A stretch of 44,858 nt of DNA. It comes from Deltaproteobacteria bacterium. GTDB lineage: Bacteria; Desulfobacterota; Syntrophia; Syntrophales; UBA6807. The position numbers and the translations under genes are program-made. Shown piece after piece: positions 16,996 through 24,724 of this stretch (position 1 is the first letter of the stretch; every line of letters begins with the position of its first letter). Where the stretch lies: contig DSDU01000094.1 of the NCBI GenBank assembly GCA_011056835.1, forward strand, positions 1 to 44,858, read 5' to 3'. Below the pieces are notes generated by a model. The model made no database searches. It was not told the origin of the DNA and saw only the letters and a program-made list of their open reading frames with translations.

Positions 16996-18030
16996 TCAAA
17001 TGAATTTTCGTTCATGCAATGGTCTTCCAGTGCCTGAACCTTCTTCGTCATCGCTTTCCTTGCCAATAATATCTTCCGCTTCCGAACGTTTGTATATAAA
17101 ACGTTCAAAAAGCCTGTGATAGGGTGTCCAGTTCGAGTCGTCGTCATTGGAACTGTCAATGAATTCCCGGAATGCATTGACCTTGGCATCCATATCGTCA
17201 ATCATATTAACAATCAGTGCTTCTAATGTTTTCGGTCTTTTCGGTGAACCGTATTCCAAAACTCCATGATGACTTAAGAGTATGTGTCTGAGTTCGAGTG
17301 CAAGCTGTTCGGGAAAACCTTCGATGTGAGCTATCTTCCTGTTGACCAGTTCAAGGCCGAGAATGATATGACCGACCAGCCTGCCTTCATCGGTGTAATC
17401 TATTATTTTCTGAAAGGAGAGTTCGTAGATTTTACCGATATCGTGAAGAATTCCTCCCGTTAGGAGGAGGTCTCTCTGTATGTTTTTATAATGCTCAGCC
17501 GTTATATCGAGAAGCCTTGTAACTGACAGGGTATGTTCAAGCAGTCCTCCGATATAAGAATGATGCATTCCCTTTGCCGCAGGGGCTCGTTTAAAGGCAA
17601 ACAGAATATCTTCATCGCTGAATATCTCATGCAGCAATGCCTTGAGGTGTGGCGATGTAATTGTTTCAGTCAATTGTGTCAGAGTTTCGAACATGTCGTC
17701 TATATCGTAGTCGGTTGTCGGGGAGTAGTCCGCCGGTTCAATCTGGCTGTCGTCGATCTTTCTGATGTGTGAGACCGCCAATTGAATGGTATTCCTGAAA
17801 CTAACCGCCCGTGCCCTGATTTCGATAACATCGCCTGCCTGGAACAGCTTGTTTATTTCATCGGCATTTTCCCAGACCCGGGCTTCCATGGTTCCGGTTT
17901 TATCTCTCAGCCGAAGACTAAGGTAGGGCATTCCTTTTTGCGATACGGCAAGGTTTTTGTCGGTGACGAGAAACAGATCATTGATCCTGTTCGCCACTTC
18001 GATATCTTTTATATATATACGCTTTGTCAT
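16996..18030 (-). CDS. OB-fold/HD-domain 3'-5' exoribonuclease, YhaM-like
   Basis: The 344-residue protein combines an N-terminal OB fold (about 20-105, with KGMPYLSLRLRDKTGTMEARVW) and a C-terminal HD phosphohydrolase domain with HHSYIGGLLEHTLSV, GGILHDIGKI and LSHHG. This is the architecture of YhaM (Cbf1), a 3'-5' exoribonuclease that trims RNA ends. The protein is about 30 residues longer than Bacillus YhaM because of an acidic C-terminal tail. The ATG at 18030 shares its first base with the fdhD stop (TGATG), so translation is probably coupled. A longer reading frame runs upstream inside fdhD but is not needed. The substrate here is unproven. Confidence 0.85.
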   Translation of the reverse strand: MTKRIYIKDIEVANRINDLFLVTDKNLAVSQKGMPYLSLRLRDKTGTMEARVWENADEINKLFQAGDVIEIRARAVSFRNTIQLAVSHIRKIDDSQIEPADYSPTTDYDIDDMFETLTQLTETITSPHLKALLHEIFSDEDILFAFKRAPAAKGMHHSYIGGLLEHTLSVTRLLDITAEHYKNIQRDLLLTGGILHDIGKIYELSFQKIIDYTDEGRLVGHIILGLELVNRKIAHIEGFPEQLALELRHILLSHHGVLEYGSPKRPKTLEALIVNMIDDMDAKVNAFREFIDSSNDDDSNWTPYHRLFERFIYKRSEAEDIIGKESDDEEGSGTGRPLHERKFI

Positions 18031-18806
18031 CAAAAATTCACCCGTTCTTCGTGAGAATATACTCTCATCGTTCCCTTTCTCATATAGCCGATAATAGTGA
18101 TTCCCGCTTCGAACGCAGTTGTAATTGCCCGTGAAGTGGGAACGGCATGTGATAAAATGACCGGTATCCCCAGATTCCACACCTTATAAACTATTTCCGT
18201 GGACACCCGCCCTGTTGTGGCGATGATCATGTCTGCACAATTCATGTTTGACAGCAGAGAAAAGCCCCCGATCATATCAAATGTATTGTGCCGCCCGATG
18301 TCTTCTCTCGATATAATAAAGGTTCCATCCGCATTGATGAGTGACGAACAATGCGTTCCATGAGTAATGCCGTGTATCACCGTTGATGCAAGATGCCTTT
18401 TCATAAGATCAAGAGTATTCGGAGCGGAAATCCGTAAGCCCGATGTTATGACCTTCCCCGGAGTTTCTATTACAGTTTCTTGTGCACCGCTTGAGAAGAT
18501 CGACTTCTCGGAGGAATTATTTATTTCCTTTTTAAGTGACACATGCACGTTTGTGATATCATCCGATACAATGATGCGATCGATATCCTCACAGGATGAT
18601 ATAATGCCTCCCGATCTCAGGAAACCCACTGCCAGTTCATCAACATGGATGCCGGCACAGGCTATGGTTACAATCTTGTTTCCATTGACATAGAGACCGA
18701 TTGACAGTTCTCTGATAATACTGTCGGTTACATATGAATAGGCTGTTCCGTCGTAGTACCTTATTGTCAGCTTGTCAATGGGTGGTAGTTCACCGCTCTG
18801 TTTCAT
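18030..18806 (-). CDS. fdhD: FdhD-like formate dehydrogenase accessory protein lacking the CxxC motif
   Basis: FdhD transfers sulfur from IscS to the Mo/W-bis-MGD cofactor of formate dehydrogenase. The 258-residue protein has the family blocks HVDELAVGFLRSGGII (54-69), the GITHGTHCSSLI region (146-157), SREDIGRHNTFDMIGG (166-181), IIATTGRVSTEIVYKV and SRAITTAFEAGITIIGY. At the position of the sulfur-relay motif CGxCG (near 104-111) it reads FSSGAQET, with no cysteine. Remaining cysteines are C50, C72, C153 and C190. Its start overlaps the selB end by 17 nt, fitting a formate dehydrogenase with selenocysteine. Whether it can transfer sulfur is doubtful; it may only chaperone the cofactor. Confidence 0.88.
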   Translation of the reverse strand: MKQSGELPPIDKLTIRYYDGTAYSYVTDSIIRELSIGLYVNGNKIVTIACAGIHVDELAVGFLRSGGIISSCEDIDRIIVSDDITNVHVSLKKEINNSSEKSIFSSGAQETVIETPGKVITSGLRISAPNTLDLMKRHLASTVIHGITHGTHCSSLINADGTFIISREDIGRHNTFDMIGGFSLLSNMNCADMIIATTGRVSTEIVYKVWNLGIPVILSHAVPTSRAITTAFEAGITIIGYMRKGTMRVYSHEERVNF

Positions 18807-20721
18807 GAGTCGTTCTTTCCCGGAGAATGCGGTAGTCCGCGACCCGTATTGTCAGCTTTGCCTTGTCAAAGTATTCCATAAGTGGAATCGTATATTTTCT
18901 TGACAGACCGGTCAAATCTCTGAACATCGCCGGCGTGGCCTTTTCATGCTTGATAAGGAAATCCCGATAGTCATCCTTAAGCTTATTGAACGGTATTGTA
19001 TGAAAATACATGTCCTCGTTGACTTTAATAAGAAGCCCCTCCTGAATCATTACCGACAACACATTATTAACATCTCTTATTTTATGAGAAAATTGCTGGG
19101 CCAGTTCCTTTATCGATGGTGGCGTCAAGTTTGCGTCTCGATATATTGCCTCAATTTCTGAACGAAGCACGTTCAGATCTCCCTTGAGATCCACACGATG
19201 TTCAGGCGTCCTCAGAAGTTCCTTCTCAATGATGATTTTACCTTCCTTCTCCAGATCTCGAATTGACCTGTTGAAAAGCTTTACCTCAATGTATCTTCCG
19301 ATTGTTGTTCTGAGCTCCTCCTTGGCATAGCCTTCCTTCAATGGAAATGCCTTATGGTATGAAATGGTGTCACGAAGTATTTTATCCTGCAGATGTTTAT
19401 ACGCAGGATAGGATACAACCGTCGATTCGTCTCTGTCCAGCAGCAGTGCTTCCTTACGGGAAAACATTTCCTCAAGAATTTTCATTTGTCTGTTCAGGGG
19501 GATTCCCGTTCTTACCGATAACTGGCGGCTGTTGATGCCGCTGAGTCCGGCACGTTCGAGAATAACCTCCGTTTTTTGAAGGTCACCGCCGCTTTTCAAG
19601 AGCGGTAGCTGATCGAATTTATTTTCAGATGAACGCTTGTATTTTATCGCGACAGGATCGAGAATTTTCCCTCCGCCGATCGTTGTCATTGGTGAATAAC
19701 TGCGTATGACGAATCGATCATCGGCCATTGCCACCGCCGGCGATTCGAGCAGAATCTGGGCAAACACTTCTTCTCCCGGTTCGACTTCATTTCTACCGGG
19801 GAAAATGATCCGGGATATGATTTCGTTTGTGCCGATATGAAATCGGACAGGAGCACGGTTTTTTAGTTTTTTACCAGAAGATGAGAGATATCGAAGTAAT
19901 ATATCCATCCTGAGCGATGGCTTGAATGTGTCCGGTGCCGTCAGAACATCGCCTCTGTTCAGGACCTCTTTATCCACCCCTTGAAGGTTCATTGCGGTTC
20001 GCTGACCGGCGAACGCGCTTACCTCGGATTGACCATGAATCTGAATTCCCCTGATTTTTGCCTTTAACTTGTGCGGCATTATATCGACGGTGTCACCCAC
20101 AGTGATTCTTCCCGACACAAGAGTCCCCGTGACAACCGTTCCAAAACCTTTCATGGAAAATACTCGGTCAATAGGAAGCCTGAAAAAGCCGGCATCGCTC
20201 CGCTCGTCCGTAGTGGAAATGATCTGCTCAAGTGCCGATGTAAAATTAGAAATGCCGTCACCGGTTATGGCGGAAAGAGGAATAATCGGCGCCTGTTCGA
20301 GAAATGTGTCCTGCAAAAACTCACGGATGTCTTCGGTGACGAGATCAACCCAGTCCCGATCAACGAGGTCTATTTTTGTAAGGGCCACGATGCCCTTTTT
20401 GATGCCGAGGAGCTGGCAAATATTGAGATGTTCCGTTGTCTGAGGCATAATGCCTTCATCTGCTGCAATCACCATAACAACCACATCGATTCCACCTGCA
20501 CCTGCCACCATGTTTTTTACGAACCGTTCGTGACCGGGGACATCAACAATTCCGACGTGCTGCCCGTTTCGCAGCAGGAATTGGGCAAACCCGAGTTCTA
20601 TGGTGATGCCCCTTTCTTTTTCTTCTTTGAGGCGGTCCGTATCAATACCGGTGAGAGCTTTTATAAGTGCGGTTTTACCATGATCAACGTGGCCCGCTGT
20701 GCCGAGAATGATGTGCTTCAT
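18790..20721 (-). CDS. selB: Selenocysteine-specific elongation factor SelB
   Basis: SelB delivers Sec-tRNA(Sec) to UGA codons marked by a SECIS element. The 643-residue protein starts [17 protein letters not shown], with the G1 motif at 10-17, then DVPGHE and TKID, followed by EF-Tu-like domains II and III. The long C-terminal half consists of winged-helix repeats ending in the SECIS-binding module [26 protein letters not shown] start at the ATG at 20721, preceded by AGAGGAACG, and discard 19 upstream codons. It leads the selB-fdhD-HD operon. selA, selD and the tRNA-Sec gene are not in the window. Confidence 0.96.
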   Translation of the reverse strand: MKHIILGTAGHVDHGKTALIKALTGIDTDRLKEEKERGITIELGFAQFLLRNGQHVGIVDVPGHERFVKNMVAGAGGIDVVVMVIAADEGIMPQTTEHLNICQLLGIKKGIVALTKIDLVDRDWVDLVTEDIREFLQDTFLEQAPIIPLSAITGDGISNFTSALEQIISTTDERSDAGFFRLPIDRVFSMKGFGTVVTGTLVSGRITVGDTVDIMPHKLKAKIRGIQIHGQSEVSAFAGQRTAMNLQGVDKEVLNRGDVLTAPDTFKPSLRMDILLRYLSSSGKKLKNRAPVRFHIGTNEIISRIIFPGRNEVEPGEEVFAQILLESPAVAMADDRFVIRSYSPMTTIGGGKILDPVAIKYKRSSENKFDQLPLLKSGGDLQKTEVILERAGLSGINSRQLSVRTGIPLNRQMKILEEMFSRKEALLLDRDESTVVSYPAYKHLQDKILRDTISYHKAFPLKEGYAKEELRTTIGRYIEVKLFNRSIRDLEKEGKIIIEKELLRTPEHRVDLKGDLNVLRSEIEAIYRDANLTPPSIKELAQQFSHKIRDVNNVLSVMIQEGLLIKVNEDMYFHTIPFNKLKDDYRDFLIKHEKATPAMFRDLTGLSRKYTIPLMEYFDKAKLTIRVADYRILRERTTHETER

Positions 20722-20781
20722 GAAATCGTTCCTCTGTAATGTTCCTTCCGCATCCGACCATCCGGCAATTTTTACCACCGC

Positions 20782-20834
20782 AGGAGCAGCGGTTTTATTG
20801 AGCGTGTCGGCACATAATCCGACCGGCGGCTCCT
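20782..20834 (-). other. Imperfect stem-loop in the selB leader
   Basis: An outer stem, AGGAGC with GCTCCT (20782-20787 and 20829-20834), encloses an inner hairpin with a 5-bp stem GTCGG/CCGAC (20806-20823) and an 8-nt loop. It lies about 60 nt before selB in the presumed leader RNA. It may be a control element, but it also overlaps a short ORF, and I cannot fold it quantitatively. Confidence 0.3.
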
Positions 20835-20962
20835 ATGGAGGCATGAGCGGCAATTGCACGATGCTTTGGGAAAATATCAGAATAAGTTCGTTTATACAAT
20901 AATAAATGACTTGCATGGTCGTTGAGGCTTTTCCAGACGGTTTCTGTTTTTATCTTGTGCAT
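20795..20962 (-). CDS. Possible 55-residue small ORF upstream of selB
   Basis: An ATG-started frame of 55 codons begins MHKIKTETVWKSLNDHASHL and ends RIMCRHAQ. It is unrecognised. It begins about 25 nt after the predicted start of the selB transcript and ends 73 nt before selB. The ribosome site is weak (AGAGTACAAG), and composition does not clearly distinguish it from a chance frame. If translated, it would be a short upstream gene or leader peptide of the selB operon. Confidence 0.25.
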   Translation of the reverse strand: MHKIKTETVWKSLNDHASHLLLYKRTYSDIFPKHRAIAAHASIGAAGRIMCRHAQ

Positions 20963-20993
20963 CTTGTACTCTATGGGGTGGAGAATTGGGTTG

Positions 20994-21023
20994 ATTATAG
21001 TGAATTCGATATGGTAGCGTCAT
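20994..21023 (-). promoter_or_regulatory. Candidate promoter for the selB operon
   Basis: A perfect TATAAT (20999-20994, minus strand) is preceded at 18 bp by ATGACG (21023-21018), a four-of-six match to the -35 consensus. Transcription would start near 20987, giving selB a leader of about 265 nt. The rest of 21024-21253 shows no gene and no clear ruvX promoter. Confidence 0.45.
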
Positions 21024-21253
21024 AAACTTTAAAGATAAGCGGGCTGTCTCTCGAATTCATTATCCCCGTGCTCATGCCGCTTTTGGATAAAACGACGGCT
21101 TGTTAAAGAAAAGAACAAAAGTCAGTTTTCGATTCCGGGCGGGTGAAGGTGCGTGTTTTTTTTGTTAAGCTATGATTTCGCAGTTAAAAAGATTGATGAC
21201 AGCTGCTCAGACGTATTTCGGTTTGGGAAGCAAACCGGCAAGGAGAAGAAATT

Positions 21254-21682
21254 GTGAGAATACTCGGCATTGATTATGGTGACAAGAGAATCGGACTGTC
21301 TGTCTGTGATGAACTCGGACTGACGGCACAGGGGCTTGCCACCATTGTACGTAAAGATATGGAACGGGATATTGAAGCGATTGCTGAATATATCAGGGAA
21401 TTCAATATCGAAAAAATTGTTATCGGTTACCCCGTGATGCTGGATGGCACCGAAGGAATACAGTGTGAGAAAGTCAATAATTTTGCTGACATCATTGGGT
21501 CGAGATTTTCCCTCTCGGTAATAAAATGGGACGAAAGCCTGTCAACAAAGGAGGCTGAAAGAATTTTGATTGAAGCTGATATGAGCAGAAAAAAAAGGAA
21601 ACGTGTGGTGGATAAGCTTGCCGCCATCATCATCCTTCAGGGATACCTTGATTATCTGTGGAGAATGAAAGGCGCGGAATGA
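21254..21682 (+). CDS. ruvX: Holliday junction resolvase-like protein RuvX (YqgF)
   Basis: YqgF/RuvX is an RNase H-fold nuclease implicated in 16S rRNA 5'-end processing and proposed as a Holliday junction resolvase. The 142-residue protein starts RILGIDYGDKRIGLSVCDE, with the first catalytic aspartate in GIDYG. The glutamate-containing IVIGYPVMLDG/WDESLSTKEAERIL block and the final aspartate in VDKLAAIIILQGYLD complete the active site. The start is a GTG after AAGGAGAAG at good spacing. The stop overlaps the mltG start as ATGA, so the two form a translationally coupled pair. Confidence 0.93.
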   Translation: MRILGIDYGDKRIGLSVCDELGLTAQGLATIVRKDMERDIEAIAEYIREFNIEKIVIGYPVMLDGTEGIQCEKVNNFADIIGSRFSLSVIKWDESLSTKEAERILIEADMSRKKRKRVVDKLAAIIILQGYLDYLWRMKGAE

Positions 21683-22713
21683 CGGATAACACAACGAAAT
21701 CGAGATTTATCATCCCGGTGCTCTTTGGTGCCGGCTTGCTGTTTGGTCTGCTTATCATCATATTTTTTATTTTCTATGACTATATTTACACACCGGTCCT
21801 CGGCAGAGAGTATGATTCGACGGTGACCGTAGAGATTCCCCGGGGAGCCAGCTTTTCCACAACGACCGATCTGCTGGAACGATCCGGTTTCATAACAAAC
21901 AGAAAGTTGTTTTATGTGCTCGCTTTTGCAAAAGGCGCCCCTTCTCACATAAGAAGGGGTGAATATGAATTAACCGGTTCCATGTCGCCTCTCGACATCC
22001 TCAACAAGCTTTTAAAGGGAGAGGTCAAGGGATACCGCATACCTGTCCCCGAGGGATTTACAGTGCAGCAGGTAGCTACTCGACTGTCCGCCTGGCGTCT
22101 TGTCGATGAGGATCGATTTCTCAATCTTTCAGCTGATGAAGAATTGCTGAAATCACTTTCCATCAGCGGGACAAGTGTTGAAGGGTATCTTTTCCCCGAC
22201 ACCTATTTACTGACTAAACTCATGGATGAATCTGAAATTATTAAGTTTATGGTCCGTCGCTTTCGCACAGTGGTTACTCCTGATATGAATGCCCGTGCAC
22301 GGGAGCTCGGTTTCAGTATCGAAGAAATTATTATCTTGGCTTCAATCATAGAAAAGGAGGGTGGAATATCGGAAGAAAGGCCGTTTATTTCTGCAGTGTT
22401 TCACAACAGACTGAAGAAAGGAATGAGACTGCAAAGTGACCCCACCGTCATTTATGGTTTGAAAGACTTTGACGGCAATCTGACAAGGAAAGATCTAAGA
22501 GAGAAAACACCATATAACACATACCGGATTAAGGGACTGCCGCCGGGACCGATATGTAATCCCGGTTTAGAATCAATTCAGGCAGCCCTGCATCCGGCAC
22601 CCATTGATTGTCTCTATTTTGTTTCCAAAAACAATGGAACTCACCATTTTTCATCCAATCTCAACGATCATAATAAAGCAGTCATAAAGTATCAGATTAA
22701 AAGAAAAAGATAG
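21679..22713 (+). CDS. mltG: Endolytic murein transglycosylase MltG
   Basis: MltG cleaves nascent glycan strands near the inner membrane and sets their length. The 344-residue protein has one N-terminal transmembrane helix (about 12-35), a LysM-like segment (GEVKGYRIPVPEGFTVQQVATRLS) and the YceG catalytic region with the conserved glutamate in ILASIIEKEGG, followed by RPFISAVFHNRLKKGMRLQSDPTVIYGL and YRIKGLPPGPICNPG. I start at the ATG that overlaps the ruvX stop. It directly precedes the dcw promoter, which starts 12 nt after its stop codon. Confidence 0.95.
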   Translation: MTDNTTKSRFIIPVLFGAGLLFGLLIIIFFIFYDYIYTPVLGREYDSTVTVEIPRGASFSTTTDLLERSGFITNRKLFYVLAFAKGAPSHIRRGEYELTGSMSPLDILNKLLKGEVKGYRIPVPEGFTVQQVATRLSAWRLVDEDRFLNLSADEELLKSLSISGTSVEGYLFPDTYLLTKLMDESEIIKFMVRRFRTVVTPDMNARARELGFSIEEIIILASIIEKEGGISEERPFISAVFHNRLKKGMRLQSDPTVIYGLKDFDGNLTRKDLREKTPYNTYRIKGLPPGPICNPGLESIQAALHPAPIDCLYFVSKNNGTHHFSSNLNDHNKAVIKYQIKRKR

Positions 22714-22724
22714 AACTTTTTTGC

Positions 22725-22753
22725 TTGACAAAGAGGGGGCGCCTCTTTATAGT
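22725..22753 (+). promoter_or_regulatory. Main promoter of the dcw cluster
   Basis: TTGACA (22725-22730, perfect) and TATAGT (22748-22753) are separated by exactly 17 bp, predicting a start near 22760. The spacer is itself an inverted repeat, with AAAGAGG and CCTCTTT (22730-22748) around a 5-nt centre, so a dimeric repressor could bind between the two boxes. It is the best sigma-70 promoter in the window. Confidence 0.8.
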
Positions 22754-22762
22754 CACCCTTAG

Positions 22763-22788
22763 GTGGAGAAAAGTGGATGATTGTGGAG
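22763..22788 (+). promoter_or_regulatory. Three MraZ-type operator repeats
   Basis: GTGGAG, GTGGAT and GTGGAG begin at 22763, 22773 and 22783, exactly 10 bp apart. In Escherichia coli MraZ binds three TGGGN repeats with the same 10-bp period just upstream of its own gene. Here the repeats are TGGAN, lie in the first 30 transcribed bases, and the last overlaps the mraZ ribosome site. Autorepression by MraZ is the natural inference. Confidence 0.65.
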
Positions 22789-22798
22789 GGGGCATCCT

Positions 22799-23245
22799 TT
22801 GTCGGTATTTCGAGGAAGATATTACCACACGATAGACGAGAAGGGCAGAATTATTTTTCCCGCCAAGCTCCGTGAAATCTTTACGGATAAGTACGACAAC
22901 AGATTGGTCATAACGAACTGGGATGGCTATCTGCTTGTTTTCCCCTATGCTGAATGGTCAGTAATTGAAGAAAAGATTTTTCAGCAATCAATCATTCATA
23001 AAGAAGTGAGAGCATTTCAGCGGCTTTTTATGTCGGGAGCTGTTGACTGTACTTTTGATTCACAAAAAAGAGTTCTGATTCCCCCATCTCTCAGAGAGTA
23101 TGCCAAACTCGAAAAAGATATCATTCTGGCGGGAATGGGGGGGAACATAGAAATATGGAATCGGGAACGCTTTGAAGAAGAGTTGATACAGTCGAGCCAG
23201 AATTTCGAGTTTTACAGTAAATTGATGGCGGAGCTGGGGCTTTAA
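22799..23245 (+). CDS. mraZ: Transcriptional regulator MraZ
   Basis: MraZ is an AbrB-like DNA-binding protein that forms rings of dimers and represses the dcw cluster. The 148-residue protein contains two copies of the swapped-hairpin motif, [17 protein letters not shown] and [20 protein letters not shown] start at a TTG at 22799, which has GGAGGGGG at 6 nt and gives an N terminus close to the family's MFRGRY. A TTG 18 nt earlier is in frame but lies inside the operator repeats. It is the first gene of the dcw cluster and follows its predicted operators. After it comes an unusual 227-bp gap. Confidence 0.92.
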   Translation: MSVFRGRYYHTIDEKGRIIFPAKLREIFTDKYDNRLVITNWDGYLLVFPYAEWSVIEEKIFQQSIIHKEVRAFQRLFMSGAVDCTFDSQKRVLIPPSLREYAKLEKDIILAGMGGNIEIWNRERFEEELIQSSQNFEFYSKLMAELGL

Positions 23246-23472
23246 GATATTTACTGAAAATAAAAGCCTTTTGTGCGGGTGGCGCTGCCGACTCAACGAC
23301 ACAAGGGGAACGAAGGCAGTAAATGGTTGAATACTAAGATCGCAATGGTAAAAACAAAACTGACTTCTGTGGCTCAAATCCCGCCCATGAGCACTGTGAC
23401 TTTAACCATAAGCCGTTTCGTGACTTCGTCCCATGATCGGATTTTTCTGCCGGGACTTAAAACTGGAGAATT
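23246..23472. other. Gap between mraZ and rsmH without a recognisable gene
   Basis: This is the longest gap inside an otherwise compact cluster, 227 bp. A plus-strand frame beginning at the ATG at 23345 runs into the start of rsmH, but its product resembles nothing and has no ribosome site. I see no clear terminator, second promoter or repeat. It may only be a spacer. Confidence 0.4.
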
Positions 23473-24411
23473 ATGGAATCAGCCTTTCACACGCCGGTTT
23501 TATTGAGGGAGGTTCTTCATTCTCTTGCCTGCAAACCCGGGGGCATATATGTGGATGGAACGGTAGGGGGAGGCGGTCATGCGTTCGATATTTTGCGGGA
23601 TATACGTCCGGATGGGGTTCTTGTCGGCATCGATAAGGATGACGCCGCCATTTGTGCCTCTCGAAAACGATTGGAATGTTTCGGTGACAGGGCGTTATTA
23701 GTTAAGGGAAGTTTCGCCGATATAAAATCGATTCTTGGAGGCTTGAATATTAAGAAAGTTGATGGAATTATTCTGGATCTCGGCGTTTCTTCATATCAGC
23801 TGACAACGGCGGATCGGGGATTCAGTTTTTCAGCGGATGCTCCGCTTGATATGCGGATGGATCAAGAAAAGCCGGGAACTGCCTGTGATCTGATCAACAA
23901 ACTTCCGGAAGGAGAGCTTGAGAAAATCATCCGTGAGTATGGGGAAGAGTTCAGGGCAAGAAGAATAGTGAGAGGAATAGCGGTTCGAAGGAGTAAGCGT
24001 CCCATTATGACTACAGGAGAACTTGCTGTTGTTGTTGCCGATGCCGTCAGGGGTAGTCGCGTCAAGGAGCGGATCCACCCGGCGACGAAGACGTTTCAGG
24101 CACTCCGAATTGCAGTGAATGATGAACTGTCAAGTCTCCGTCGTGCTCTTGATGACGGTATCGATCTGCTCACTTCAGGCGGCCGATTTTCCGTTATTTC
24201 GTTTCACTCCCTGGAAGACCGGATGGTTAAAAATACATTTCGTACATGGGAAAAAGGGTGTGTATGTCCGCCGGAGTTTCCGCACTGCGTTTGTAACAGA
24301 GAAAAAAAAGCCATGGTGATAACGAGAAAGCCGGTAAAACCGAGTCAGGATGAAATTAACTTCAATCCACGGTCCAGAAGTGCGCGGTTGCGAACGGCGG
24401 AGAGGATTTAG
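23473..24411 (+). CDS. rsmH: 16S rRNA m4C1402 methyltransferase RsmH
   Basis: RsmH (MraW) methylates N4 of C1402 in 16S rRNA. The 312-residue protein begins FHTPVLLREVLHSL and has the SAM-binding motif YVDGTVGGGGHAFDIL (26-41), IDKDD, the conserved ILDLGVSSYQL with RGFSF..APLDMRMD, and the C-terminal FNPRSRSARLRTAERI. Translation starts at an ATG after GGAGAATT. The stop is one base before the ftsL start codon. Length and motifs are normal. Confidence 0.97.
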   Translation: MESAFHTPVLLREVLHSLACKPGGIYVDGTVGGGGHAFDILRDIRPDGVLVGIDKDDAAICASRKRLECFGDRALLVKGSFADIKSILGGLNIKKVDGIILDLGVSSYQLTTADRGFSFSADAPLDMRMDQEKPGTACDLINKLPEGELEKIIREYGEEFRARRIVRGIAVRRSKRPIMTTGELAVVVADAVRGSRVKERIHPATKTFQALRIAVNDELSSLRRALDDGIDLLTSGGRFSVISFHSLEDRMVKNTFRTWEKGCVCPPEFPHCVCNREKKAMVITRKPVKPSQDEINFNPRSRSARLRTAERI

Positions 24412-24412
24412 T

Positions 24413-24724
24413 ATGGCGCACGTATCGAAAAGGTCACCGAGTAAGTTGGATGAGGGCAAGGGAGTGAAGTATTCCTCTCTCGGCTATGTTTCGTTGGTCG
24501 TCATGGTTGTGGTTCTTGTCTATGTCTGGTGTCACGTTCAGGTTACCGAAGTTAACTATGAAATGGCGCAGGCCATCAAGGTTCGTGAGCAGCTTCTGGA
24601 GGAAAACAGCAAGTTAAAAATTGAAATCGAACGATTGAAGTCACCGGCCAGAATTGAAGATTATGCGCGAAAAAAATTAGGTATGGACTATCCGGAGAGA
24701 AATCAGGTGGTTGTTTTACGATGA
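24413..24724 (+). CDS. ftsL: Cell division protein FtsL
   Basis: FtsL forms the FtsQLB complex that activates septal peptidoglycan synthesis. The 103-residue protein has a short cytoplasmic tail, one transmembrane helix (about 24-43, YVSLVVMVVVLVYVWCHVQV) and a periplasmic coiled coil (about 48-80) ending with the typical SPARIEDYARKKLGMDYPERNQVVVL. Identification rests on this shape and on position between rsmH and ftsI, since FtsL diverges quickly. The stop overlaps the ftsI start as ATGA. Confidence 0.9.
   Translation: MAHVSKRSPSKLDEGKGVKYSSLGYVSLVVMVVVLVYVWCHVQVTEVNYEMAQAIKVREQLLEENSKLKIEIERLKSPARIEDYARKKLGMDYPERNQVVVLR

Noticed and set aside
20722-21253. Search for a tRNA-Sec gene next to selB
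   Set aside because: No T-arm of the GGTTCGAATCC type, no terminal CCA and no UCA anticodon arm with the long extra arm could be found on either strand.
23273-23506. 77-codon plus-strand frame across the mraZ-rsmH gap
   Set aside because: It overlaps the rsmH start out of frame, has no ribosome site and resembles no protein.
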